From: Tectiglobus sp965247245
Lineage (GTDB): Bacteria; Pseudomonadota; Alphaproteobacteria; Rhizobiales; Hyphomicrobiaceae
Length of the DNA: 64,000 nt
Assembly (NCBI GenBank): GCA_965247245.1
Contig: CBDFGV010000003.1
Coordinates: forward strand, 4,402,001 to 4,466,000
Direction: 5' to 3'
Shown: in pieces, positions 35,429 through 43,875 of the stretch
Layout: every line of letters starts with the position of its first letter
How positions within the stretch are numbered: the stretch's first letter is position 1
Translations under genes and position numbers: made by a program
The notes under the pieces: generated by a model
What the model was told of the DNA's origin: nothing
Seen by the model: only the letters and a program-made list of their open reading frames with translations
Database searches by the model: none

Positions 35429-36259
35429 GTGGCGATAAGAAATCACATATTTCAAGGTGCATCCCGAAAACACAAAGTGGCGACCTATGGCACACTAACG
35501 CCAAGCTACATCGTGCTGCACCACACTATGGGCGGCACGGTAGCCAGCAGCGTTCAACACCTTAACAGCAACGGCTTCGGTTACAATATTGTTATAGATC
35601 GAAACGGTGACATCTATCAGACCGCACCGTTCAACAAGATTGTCCGCCATGCCGGCGCCAGCAATTGGCGCGGCTGGGAGAATCTCAACGGTTTTTCCGT
35701 CGGTGTTTGCTTTGCGAACTACGGAGACTGCTACCTCAAGAACGGCGCATATGAAAATTCCTATGGCGGTCGCATGGATGTCAAGGACGTCATTCCAGGC
35801 GATCACTATAACGGCCGAAAAAAATACCAGAATATCTACTGGGAAACTTTCAAGTCCGCGCAGTTGCTGGCCGGCATGCGCGTCGTACGTGACTTGATCA
35901 AGGAGTATCAGATCAGAGATGTCATTCGCCACGACGATGTATCGATAGGCCGTAAAACCGATACCGGCCCGGCGCTCGACATCGTGCCGTTTGAGAAGCT
36001 AATTGGTGACAGGTCGGGTGAGAAACTCTTTCGCTTCGTAGTCACACCACCACCCGGCGATGAATTGAACCTGCGCAATTCGTATTCATCAAACAGCACC
36101 ATCATCGATACCCTCCCAGCAGGCACCGAGGTATACGTCCACTCGTTCGCTTATCGCGGCAAATCAAAACTGAAGTGGTGTGCCATCAGCCGCGACGGGT
36201 TCAATAGGATAGGCTTTGTCAGTTCGCAATATCTTAAGGCCTCTGGCAATTTTGTCTGA
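35429..36259 (+). CDS. N-acetylmuramoyl-L-alanine amidase (Amidase_2/PGRP) with SH3 domain
   Basis: A roughly 276-residue peptidoglycan amidase that should cut the bond between muramic acid and L-Ala. The zinc fold is visible as YIVLHHTMGG, FGYNIVIDRNGDIYQTAP, VRHAGASNW and VIRHDDVSIGRKTDTGPALD, carrying the metal His residues and the usual Lys/Asp. Residues about 210-270 are an SH3-type wall-binding domain (LNLRNSYSSNSTIIDTLPAGTEVYV). There is no signal peptide, as in phage endolysins and some toxins. The start is uncertain: the frame opens with TTG at 35342, but the GTG at 35429 is closer to the domain. No phage genes are near. Confidence 0.82.
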   Translation: MAIRNHIFQGASRKHKVATYGTLTPSYIVLHHTMGGTVASSVQHLNSNGFGYNIVIDRNGDIYQTAPFNKIVRHAGASNWRGWENLNGFSVGVCFANYGDCYLKNGAYENSYGGRMDVKDVIPGDHYNGRKKYQNIYWETFKSAQLLAGMRVVRDLIKEYQIRDVIRHDDVSIGRKTDTGPALDIVPFEKLIGDRSGEKLFRFVVTPPPGDELNLRNSYSSNSTIIDTLPAGTEVYVHSFAYRGKSKLKWCAISRDGFNRIGFVSSQYLKASGNFV

Positions 36260-36684
36260 TTTGCTTTGCTTACTTGCAACCTGGTGTCTCTCATTTCTGA
36301 CTTCATCTCCTTGAGCAGATCGAATCTGACACGAATAATCGTACGGGAATGAGCATTGACGCGGAGAGTACAGACGTCACTTGCCCGTCAGGTGAGAGCA
36401 GTGGACCAGCCTTGGGACATGTTCGCAGCAGCAGTAATAGCTGTAATCAATTGAGAGAGTTGCAAGTCAGTCTATAGATGCATCGAGCGATTAGGCTCGG
36501 CGTCAATTGCTAACAATTCCGGAAGTCGGCTAGCTTGGTCCCAAACGTACTTCAGGTCCATTTGCCTACCAGTACTGGTAGGCAAATGCTGTTCTCGTTG
36601 GTTCATTCATATAGTCGTCAAACTGTTTGAGCGTATAGGATGAACCCTGGATGATGCCATTGCAACCCGATAAGGTAAAAGGTC
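36260..36684. other. intergenic region with a large palindrome
   Basis: There is no supported gene. The notable element is the perfect palindrome at 36559-36588. Confidence 0.4.
36559..36588. repeat. perfect 30-bp palindrome
   Basis: The arm CATTTGCCTACCAGT is followed directly by its exact reverse complement, with no loop bases. It lies 97 bases before the start of the 209-residue membrane protein gene. It could be an operator for a dimeric regulator, or a hairpin terminator of the amidase transcript 300 bases upstream; there is no T-run, which favours an operator. No matching half-site was noticed elsewhere in the window. Confidence 0.7.
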
Positions 36685-37314
36685 ATGGAAGAGCTTTTCG
36701 CATCCATCACCATCGATCGACTGCTGACTGCTCTAAGGGCGCTCAGTTTTACGTTCGTTATGGTCGGCGGCAGCGTTGCAATTGGCACGTTGCTACATAA
36801 TGCGCGCACCAATAGATCGCGCTTCGTCATCGACATAACCGAGTTGTTTCTTAAGGACGAGGAAGTTCGCAAATTTTGGTACAGGGTCAATTATGAGCAA
36901 TGGCAATTTGATCTAAGTAATTTTCGCGGGTCAGAGGAGGAACAAAATATCGATACGATCTTGTATCGCTTCGCAATTGTCGGGCAACTGTTAAGAAATC
37001 AATCGATCTCTTGCAGAGACCTCGTAAATACCTATTGGATTGTGCGCCAATTTTTAGTCAACGAGCAAATCAAAGAATACATGAGGTTCGTTGTTCTGGA
37101 TTTCTGGAGGATTGCACGCCATACGGACCTTCAATGGCCCGACGCGATGCACCTATATCGCGAGCAAACAAAGTACCAAGTTAAACAGGGGTTCGTGAAA
37201 CGGAGCGAGCTAGATGATTTTGATGCCTTTATCATCGAATTGAAGAGGATTCCTTACGATGAAGCACTACGGAAAGAAATTGCTGAGCGCATCAACTATG
37301 ACCGCCCATTGTGA
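36685..37314 (+). CDS. DUF4760-like membrane protein
   Basis: A 209-residue protein with one membrane segment at about residues 18-38 (LSFTFVMVGGSVAIGTLL) and a soluble helical domain behind it. The pattern RFVIDITELFLKDEEVRKFWYRVNYEQWQFDL is that of DUF4760-type proteins, which have no known function. A perfect 30-bp palindrome sits 97 bases upstream of the ATG. The next gene, a GNAT-fold-like protein, starts 62 bases downstream on the same strand, so they may be co-transcribed. Nothing else can be said about its role. Confidence 0.68.
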   Translation: MEELFASITIDRLLTALRALSFTFVMVGGSVAIGTLLHNARTNRSRFVIDITELFLKDEEVRKFWYRVNYEQWQFDLSNFRGSEEEQNIDTILYRFAIVGQLLRNQSISCRDLVNTYWIVRQFLVNEQIKEYMRFVVLDFWRIARHTDLQWPDAMHLYREQTKYQVKQGFVKRSELDDFDAFIIELKRIPYDEALRKEIAERINYDRPL

Positions 37315-37375
37315 GCTACCTTCTGTCTTCAGCCAGCATTGAGGGTGCGGCCTTAGCAAACAGGACTAATAGATT

Positions 37376-38299
37376 TTGGATGTAATTGAAGTTGGCTCAG
37401 ACGATACAGAAGTATTGGCTCAAGTATTGAGCGACTATCCTCCACCTTCAGATACCATGCGCTCTTCACCAGCATACTTTCAACTTACTGGGAGAAAAGG
37501 GCTTTGGGTTTTGGCTGAGAAGGGGCAGAAAGTCATTGCCTGCCTCCATCCCAATGTCGATGGACATGCCCTTGTTTTCTACCTTGGGCTGGAAATCAAC
37601 ACTGAGCTGGTACGCAAAGCATGTCTTTGGTTGACAGATAAAGAGTTGGCTGTAGAGGTCGCGAGAGTGGACGGTCGCAACGTAGAGGTTCTCTCAAGGC
37701 AGCCAGGCTTCCACGAAACAGAAGAGCGTGTGCTCGATTGGCGCTTTCCTAGTACAATTCTAGACAATGCCGCACTGGCCGAAGCCGCTGGTGGACAATT
37801 CGCCCGACTCCGGCAAAAGCGGAACAAGCTGTCGAATGCGGACATCCAGGTTTATGAGAGCGACAAACACGACATTCGACAGTTACGAGGTAGGATTGCA
37901 AGCCTTGTTGAAGGGTGGGCGAACGCGGTTGCCAAGTCGCAAGATTTTTCCGTTGAGCATCTCAAAAGCAGCAATCTTTATGCTCTGAAGATGCTCGACT
38001 CCGGTCAACCCAACTTTGGCGCCACAGTGTTTGCTCTCGCTGGAAAGGTCGTCGGCTTCTATACGACCGAGTTTCCCCAATCAGGACAAATTGCGAACGG
38101 CATTACTTTGAGCATCGACCGTAGGCTAGCCGGCATTTCGGAGTACGCCTACTGGTGGTGCGCCGATAATCACATGCGGCGAGGCTACGCCTTTACGCAC
38201 ATCAATGGCGCGGAAACAGCATCTCTTGAGAGTTTTCGACGAAAACTCGCACCAAGTGACCGTATTGCGCTCAAGACTTTTTCGTTCGCGACACACTAA
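37376..38299 (+). CDS. GNAT-fold protein related to phosphatidylglycerol lysyltransferase C-terminal domain (DUF2156-like)
   Basis: A 307-residue soluble protein. It shows features of the double-GNAT DUF2156/LPG-synthase C-terminal group: the mid-protein ARLRQKRNKL segment, GKVVGFYTTEFPQSGQIANGIT as a substrate-side strand pair, and the closing HINGAETASLESFRRKLAPS, where the ASLESFRRK pattern (usually NG(S)xxxxLxxFKxKL) is most typical. Such enzymes move an aminoacyl or acyl group to a lipid or peptide. The substrate is unknown. The start is TTG at 37376, with AGGA about nine bases upstream. It follows the DUF4760-like gene. The assignment rests on motif memory and is moderate. Confidence 0.6.
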   Translation: MDVIEVGSDDTEVLAQVLSDYPPPSDTMRSSPAYFQLTGRKGLWVLAEKGQKVIACLHPNVDGHALVFYLGLEINTELVRKACLWLTDKELAVEVARVDGRNVEVLSRQPGFHETEERVLDWRFPSTILDNAALAEAAGGQFARLRQKRNKLSNADIQVYESDKHDIRQLRGRIASLVEGWANAVAKSQDFSVEHLKSSNLYALKMLDSGQPNFGATVFALAGKVVGFYTTEFPQSGQIANGITLSIDRRLAGISEYAYWWCADNHMRRGYAFTHINGAETASLESFRRKLAPSDRIALKTFSFATH

Positions 38300-38891
38300 C
38301 CTGGGTTCAATTAAATCTTTGACACATATGCTGATAAGCAAAGATTGCGGCCGTCGGGCGAACTAACGGTTCATCCAATTGTCATGCAACTTAGCTTGAC
38401 CGCATTACCCCAGGTAGCTGACATCCGATAGCTGCGCGTTCACCTTTCCATTCGATACGCCCCAGCGTCTGGTTATTGGGAGTTTGAAGAAGCGCTTGTC
38501 CAGAACATGACTCATAAGCATCGGAGCGGGCTCCTAGTTGTGAGAACATCGATCGCCAAGGATCTGATGGCTCTCGCCTTCTTCAGGTTTAGTGTCCGTA
38601 GATGTCACAATGCTCGGCATGGTAGCTATAAGGCTTGCTTTGACCAGTCAAACGCTATGCGCTCAATATGACATGTTCGGCAAGAGTATAGGCAACTGCG
38701 GTGACAGGCATGTCACGATCGTTGCCACGAAGGCGAATGGCTTAGTACGAAGAATCGCGCAGGTATTTCCAGCCTACCACGCGGTGGTAGCGCGCGGACT
38801 TGCAGTGATTCTCTGTTTACAATTCTGTCCATCTGCTCGAAAATTGTCTGATCGCTGTTTTGTTAATGAATTATACCTATGAGCAAACGTA
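38300..38891. other. 590-base intergenic region before the tyrosinase cluster
   Basis: There is no supported gene; a 96-codon frame at 38592 lacks a ribosome site and family features. A short hairpin, CTACCAC gcg GTGGTAG, lies at 38774-38790, about 100 bases before the tyrosinase ATG, and may be regulatory. Confidence 0.4.
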
Positions 38892-40145
38892 ATGCATGTA
38901 GAGTTTGATTTCGAAGCCCTCGATCCCAACAATCGGCTTTTTGTGACATGGATACCGCAGAAGGCACAGGCACGGCTTGTTAACTCGCCAACGAACACAG
39001 GCAGTCTCAAAGTTCGACTGCGAAGTGCAGGCCCTGTCGGTCATGTGAATTTCGCCGACCAACGCACTGATGATGGTGACCCTCGCATAAGTCTGGATTT
39101 GCCACGAGACGGTTCTCCTGTGGATTTTTGGTTTGGTGGGCGTTTCGGGAGTCCGAGTAAAGATGTTGATGATGCAAAAATCGAAGCATTGGGCCCTGGG
39201 ACAACGGGCGTTCTTGCATCAAAGGAACTCATGGTTCGGGTACGAAAGAACGCCGAGGAACTTGAGACGAGGGAACGCGACCGCTTCCTGGATGCTATGG
39301 CAAGGCTCAATAACAGTGGCACCGGACGCTTTCGAGATTTTCGCTCAATGCATGTTAGCTCAGCATTAGCTGAGGCGCACGGAAACGCCGGCTTTTTACC
39401 GTGGCATCGAGCCTATCTGCTGGACCTTGAGCGAGAGTTGCAGGTTGAAGATGCGACGGTGGCTCTTCCCTATTGGAGATTTGATAGGGCTGCACCAAAG
39501 CTTTTTAGTCGACGTTTCATGGGGGTTCCAAACTCGGTGGGACGTGTTCAATTTTCTGCCGGCCACCCTTTTCTCAATTGGACGACGGACAATGCGGTCG
39601 GAATAGTTCGCCCAATGAATTTTCAACCCGGTAATGCGCCGAGTGGAATCAGAAGCGAAACTCAAACAATCAATTTGGGTGGTCAGCCGCCAAACGCCAC
39701 TTATGTTGCCTTCCGCCGAATGGAACGTAACCCGCACGGGCGCGCGCATACGCGTTTCTCTGTCGGGCCGCGAAGAGGCTTTATCAGTCGAACGTCTACC
39801 GCGCCGCGCGATCCCTTGTTCTTTCTTCTTCATTGCAACGTCGATCGGCTTTGGGCGAAGTGGCAGTGGCTGAGGGGCCGCGAGGATCCTTCAAAAGTCT
39901 CGTCATTTTCACCGGGCTCACCGCAACGGATCGGGCATCGTTTGAACGATACGATGTGGCCATGGAACCAATCCACGACTCCACCACGACCGACGACGCC
40001 GGCACCGGGAGGCCAATTCCCTTCCTCTCCTTTTACGAACAGGCCTGGCAATAAACCGCAAGTGAGAGACATGATTGACTACTATGGTGTAATAAATCCA
40101 GGTCAACTGGGCTTTGCATACGACGACGTGCCATTTCAGCTTTAG
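38892..40145 (+). CDS. tyrosinase (type 3 copper oxidase)
   Basis: A 417-residue protein with a central tyrosinase domain that oxidises phenols to quinones with a coupled copper pair. All six copper-ligand positions are filled: His154, His163 and His172 (MHVSSALAEAHGNAGFLPWHRA) for CuA, and His282, His286 and His314 (NPHGRAHTRFS ... RDPLFFLLHCNVDRLW) for CuB. Residues 1-100 form an extra beta-rich domain; no signal peptide is present. A Pro-rich loop precedes a short C-terminal part that could shield the active site. It is the first of three tightly spaced genes, tyrosinase-HEAT-SCO, where the SCO-like protein may load copper. It could make melanin or modify a peptide. Confidence 0.9.
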   Translation: MHVEFDFEALDPNNRLFVTWIPQKAQARLVNSPTNTGSLKVRLRSAGPVGHVNFADQRTDDGDPRISLDLPRDGSPVDFWFGGRFGSPSKDVDDAKIEALGPGTTGVLASKELMVRVRKNAEELETRERDRFLDAMARLNNSGTGRFRDFRSMHVSSALAEAHGNAGFLPWHRAYLLDLERELQVEDATVALPYWRFDRAAPKLFSRRFMGVPNSVGRVQFSAGHPFLNWTTDNAVGIVRPMNFQPGNAPSGIRSETQTINLGGQPPNATYVAFRRMERNPHGRAHTRFSVGPRRGFISRTSTAPRDPLFFLLHCNVDRLWAKWQWLRGREDPSKVSSFSPGSPQRIGHRLNDTMWPWNQSTTPPRPTTPAPGGQFPSSPFTNRPGNKPQVRDMIDYYGVINPGQLGFAYDDVPFQL

Positions 40146-40193
40146 ATTTTTGAGTCGCGCGATCGAATAGCACTACGATGAGGCAAATGTGTA

Positions 40194-41084
40194 ATGGATA
40201 TCAAGAAGTATCGTGCCAGATGCGAAGCTGAGCTTGAGAAGTATGACGATAGCTATGGAGCAATGATGCCGGCGCAGTTACAGGCTGTGCTTGAAAAAAA
40301 AGTAGGCACGGCCCACGAGCGTGCAGAAGCTGTCGCCAACTCAGATTTCATTTCTGAGGACGTCGACAAACTAATCCAGTCGTACCTCAACACGATTGCG
40401 GATGGCAGCGAAGCTGTTGTAGTTCGGCTTTCTGCTATAGACAAGATGGAGGAATTGGCATTCCTCGGTCCCCAATTTGCACCACATCGCGCTGAATATC
40501 TGGACGTATTGAGCGACCTAATCGATGACCCGTCGTCGACGCTTCGGCAGCGCGCAATCGAAACGCTGGCGATGGAGAATGACGCAGAAATTCATGCGTC
40601 CCTTCTGGAAGGCCTTAAGCATGAGTCCAAAGCGCAGGTCCCCGCAGCCGTCGCACTCCAGCTTCTCACATACAACGATCACTCTGAGGCCGCTCCGACA
40701 GTTCGGAAGATCTTCAAGTCACTTGATGATCGCGCCAAGGAGGAAGCAATCGGCCTACTTTCTGGTGATCCGGCCTCATCGGATTTCATTGGGAAGCTAC
40801 TGCGTGACACCAGCCAGTCTGAATCTTTGAGGCAAATTGCGGCGAATGCGTTGCAGTCTCTTGATCCGGAAAAGTTTGAGAAAATAGCAAGGAAAATCGT
40901 CGCTAATGAAGACGATGACGACAATATTCGGGCGACTTGTTTGTCAGCAATTGATATCGCCCAGTTTTCAGATAAATCTAAACCAACTCAATCCTTCACA
41001 AAGAGTGTTGCCGGTTTGGAAACGCGATCAACGAACTTTCGCCGAGTAATTAAGCGTTTTCTTGCCAACCAGGACAAGGCTTAA
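40194..41084 (+). CDS. HEAT-repeat protein of the tyrosinase cluster
   Basis: A 296-residue soluble alpha-solenoid. Repeats are visible from about residue 70 on: VRLSAIDKMEELAFLGPQFAPH, LRQRAIETLAMENDAEIHASL, VPAAVALQLLTYNDHSEAAP, LRQIAANALQSLDPEKFEKI and RATCLSAIDIAQF, each a pair of helices with the Ala/Leu pattern of HEAT domains. Such proteins serve as scaffolds. It begins 48 bases after the tyrosinase stop, and its stop is 2 bases before the SCO-like start, so all three should be one transcript. A role as an adaptor between tyrosinase and the SCO-like protein is an inference. Confidence 0.82.
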   Translation: MDIKKYRARCEAELEKYDDSYGAMMPAQLQAVLEKKVGTAHERAEAVANSDFISEDVDKLIQSYLNTIADGSEAVVVRLSAIDKMEELAFLGPQFAPHRAEYLDVLSDLIDDPSSTLRQRAIETLAMENDAEIHASLLEGLKHESKAQVPAAVALQLLTYNDHSEAAPTVRKIFKSLDDRAKEEAIGLLSGDPASSDFIGKLLRDTSQSESLRQIAANALQSLDPEKFEKIARKIVANEDDDDNIRATCLSAIDIAQFSDKSKPTQSFTKSVAGLETRSTNFRRVIKRFLANQDKA

Positions 41085-41086
41085 GT

Positions 41087-42166
41087 TTGAAGCAGAATAA
41101 CCCGCGAGACACTAGTCCGCTAGCCAGAAGCATACTGGATGCTGGTGCCGAGTTGGCAGCGTTGAAGGAGGCCAGCGACTTAGTTGGTCGCTTGGATGAG
41201 CGCTGCGGACTTTACCGGGGGCGCGGCACGAGGGAATCTGACTGGATTAGGGCACTGATTTTCCTCAGGTTGTGCGAAGCAGGAGTTGTGCACGAGCTGT
41301 TACCTTTCCTTACCGAGGAACTCCAGACCGGATCCGAGCCAATAACGGTGGCCGCCGCCGCCAGGGCAGCCTGCGAAGCACCGTATTTTTGGCCAGAGCT
41401 ACCTTACGCCGTTGATGCCGCTGTCGAGAGGTTTCGTCTTTTCGATTGTTCAATTGATTTTGCGAAACTCGACACGAACTATAGCTCGCTACCCCAGACT
41501 ACATTGTCAGCTGAGCTTTATCGCCTACAACAACGATTGGCATCTGTTACCAATGCAAGTGAACGCTGTGAAAACTCATTGTCCACTTGTTGCCCCGAAC
41601 CTGCGAATACATTGACTAGATGTTATGACCCTTGGCAATCAAGTGTTTCGGATGTGTTAGCTACCGTTGATGAGGCATTTTGGGAGGTAATGTTGCAAGA
41701 TCAGGGCGGTGAGCGAATGACATTCCGCTCATTGCTAATAGGTCGGCCGAGTGTCCTGGCGTTTTTCTATACGCGCTGCATGAACCCGGACAAATGCTCT
41801 CTCACTATCACGAAGCTTGCACAGTTGCAGCGACGCTTGGAAACGGATGGCTGGACTGGAGCATGCAATATCGTAGGCATGACCTATGATCCCGCATACG
41901 ACACACGGCAACGCCTTCGCCAGTTCGGAACAGATCGAGGTCTTCAGTTTGACCAAACAACCCGCCTGGTTCGATGCACAGGATCAATGACAGATGTCAT
42001 CAACGCATTGACGCTTCGGGTTGGTTACGGCCCGTCAACCGTAAATCGCCATGCTGTGGAACTGATCTTGCTCGATCATAACGGGCATCCAATTTTTGCA
42101 AGCCGTCGACAAATGTGGGATGTGCAAGAAGTCTGCGATCGCCTAATCGCACTTTCAGGCGCCTAA
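41087..42166 (+). CDS. SCO1/SenC-like copper protein with N-terminal helical domain
   Basis: A 359-residue protein. Residues about 200-355 match the SCO/thioredoxin fold: FFYTRCMNPDKCSLT holds the two cysteines (Cys231, Cys237) with five residues between them instead of the usual three, and His322 (VNRHAVELILLDHNG) is the third copper ligand. The first 115 residues look like two or three HEAT-type helix pairs. There is no signal or membrane anchor, unlike true SCO1, so it works in the cytoplasm. The start is TTG at 41087, with AAGG upstream. A copper-loading or redox role for the tyrosinase is likely from context. The spaced Cys pair and the absent anchor mark an unusual SCO subgroup. Confidence 0.78.
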   Translation: MKQNNPRDTSPLARSILDAGAELAALKEASDLVGRLDERCGLYRGRGTRESDWIRALIFLRLCEAGVVHELLPFLTEELQTGSEPITVAAAARAACEAPYFWPELPYAVDAAVERFRLFDCSIDFAKLDTNYSSLPQTTLSAELYRLQQRLASVTNASERCENSLSTCCPEPANTLTRCYDPWQSSVSDVLATVDEAFWEVMLQDQGGERMTFRSLLIGRPSVLAFFYTRCMNPDKCSLTITKLAQLQRRLETDGWTGACNIVGMTYDPAYDTRQRLRQFGTDRGLQFDQTTRLVRCTGSMTDVINALTLRVGYGPSTVNRHAVELILLDHNGHPIFASRRQMWDVQEVCDRLIALSGA

Positions 42167-42464
42167 TGTATGCAGTCTCACATCTGGCTCTCAACAGGCT
42201 TGGCAATTTGCGATACTCGGAAAACGCATCAGCCAATTTTTCATTGGCCCGGAACCGTTCCGAGCCGTTCTCAACAAACCCCAACTAGCGACTTTCTAGC
42301 ATTAGTGAACAGCATTGCCCTCGGCATCGGATTCAGGCTGCGCGCGGCTGGAGGCCAGGCACAGTCGGAGTATCTTCAATTGCGAACATCGTCGGCATCG
42401 TCCTCACCGATATCAACGTAAAGCCTGTCGATGTCTCATTCTGGGATTTCAATGCCATTGCATG

Positions 42465-43652
42465 TCAAGGCTTAGCCTTACGGAATTCCTGAATCACCTT
42501 CATCATTGCTTTCTCTCCATAAGTTTCATCGAGCGGAAGCGGACGGAGCGCCTTGCCATCTTTGCGTTGCTGCTCTTTCCTGCGACGGAGCCAACTATGC
42601 TCATCGGTGATACCCCAAGTCACAATGGCGTCGGGCTTGGCTATTGCTTGAAGCAATTGACGCGTCTTTTCCGCGACGACATGGTCGCGTGTTGTTTCAT
42701 TGCCATTGACAGCATAGTCGTTGACGTCGAGTTCAGTAACTAAGACCTTCAATTTTTCTCGTCGAAGTCTCTCGGAGAACTCAGCGAGTCCGTCAATGTC
42801 GATTGCAAGATGCCCGGACAAATGTGCCTGGATACCTACAGATTTTATTGGGATATCTTTGTCGAGCAACTGCAAGACCAGATCTACCAGCTGCTTTCGC
42901 TTGTCACGATGCTGCTTGCTCCTGAATTCAATTTCATTCTCATTGAGCACGAGCTGAGCAGTCGGATCGATTTCGTGTGCCGTCTTGAATGCGATTTCTA
43001 TGTACCTCCGACCAAGTCTTCGCGCCCAAATGGTCTTGCTGTGGTCACAAGGCTTGCGTAGTGGCTCATTGACAACATCCCAGCTGCGTACGTCATTTTT
43101 GTAGCGGGTCATAACCTGGACGATGTGTCCAACTAGTTCACGTTCAGCTTCAACCTCGCCGTTGATCGCGTTGCTGGTCCAGTCTGGCATCTTGCGGCAA
43201 TCATCCCAAACCAAGGTGTGGCCACGCACATCCAGTTTGTTCTCTCTCGCAAAGGCAAACAGCTCATCTGCAATTCGGAAGTCGAACACGCCTTTTTTGT
43301 TTTGGATGTCTTGCCATTTCATTCCGTTCGAAGGCACGATCAGGTCGCAGTACTTGGCAATAGCAGGGCCGTAGCGCTGATCATCGCGGAGCCGGAACGG
43401 GTTCACTGCCGCTCCAAACGGGATCTTGCTCTGTGCTGATTGGCTGGCGCCAGCAGCAGCGACCGATCCCAGAGCGACCGCTGGCAATTGGCTCGTTGCC
43501 GCTGCAGCCATTCCCTTTAAACCGCTAGCAATTGCCTGGCGCCTCGTGATCGGCTCTGAAGCATTCAGGCCAGTCTTATGGTCGCGAACACATCTCTCTC
43601 CGTCACGTGATTGATTGCCGGCTACTGGTTTGCGCTGTGTATGGTGGGGCAT
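42465..43652 (-). CDS. GH10 endo-1,4-beta-xylanase, Tat-exported
   Basis: A 395-residue secreted glycoside hydrolase that should cut xylan internally. Residues 35-70 hold a twin-arginine signal (ITRRQAIASG and a long Ala-rich hydrophobic stretch). The GH10 barrel is complete: NGMKWQDIQNKKGVFDF, the HTLVWDD strand, acid/base Glu196 in WDVVNEPL and nucleophile Glu307 in LVTELDV. A 5'-truncated paralogue with about 80% identity lies at 10720-11115. The gene stands next to the integrase at the island's right end and points away from it. Plant-associated or soil life would explain it. Confidence 0.92.
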   Translation of the reverse strand: MPHHTQRKPVAGNQSRDGERCVRDHKTGLNASEPITRRQAIASGLKGMAAAATSQLPAVALGSVAAAGASQSAQSKIPFGAAVNPFRLRDDQRYGPAIAKYCDLIVPSNGMKWQDIQNKKGVFDFRIADELFAFARENKLDVRGHTLVWDDCRKMPDWTSNAINGEVEAERELVGHIVQVMTRYKNDVRSWDVVNEPLRKPCDHSKTIWARRLGRRYIEIAFKTAHEIDPTAQLVLNENEIEFRSKQHRDKRKQLVDLVLQLLDKDIPIKSVGIQAHLSGHLAIDIDGLAEFSERLRREKLKVLVTELDVNDYAVNGNETTRDHVVAEKTRQLLQAIAKPDAIVTWGITDEHSWLRRRKEQQRKDGKALRPLPLDETYGEKAMMKVIQEFRKAKP

Positions 43653-43818
43653 CGGGTATCTGTGCTTGGTTGAGCGGGATTGTCACAACTTGGCGTGACC
43701 GATCACTTCGCGCTGAGATATTTGACGTAAGCATGACGGCCAGCATCAGAGGAAGCCATCTTTGGAGCAGCGATCACCGAGCGACTCATTCTTATGCACG
43801 TTAGTCGTTGCGATTATC

Positions 43819-43839
43819 TTAGATACCATTGGTATCTAA
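43819..43839 (-). terminator. hairpin after the integrase gene
   Basis: TTAGATACC att GGTATCTAA forms a perfect 9-bp stem with a 3-base loop, 37 bases beyond the integrase stop on its strand. A short outer CGAT/ATCG match surrounds it. There is no T-run, so it is a possible terminator or protein-binding site. Confidence 0.45.
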
Positions 43840-43875
43840 ATCGAATGGGCCTCTGCCAGTGCTCACTCAGACTTA

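Noticed and set aside
35429..36259. Prophage lysis module
   Set aside because: The amidase looks endolysin-like, but no holin, spanin or phage structural gene is near.
38592..38882. 96-codon frame before the tyrosinase gene
   Set aside because: No ribosome site and no domain; the tyrosinase start lies just beyond it in another frame.
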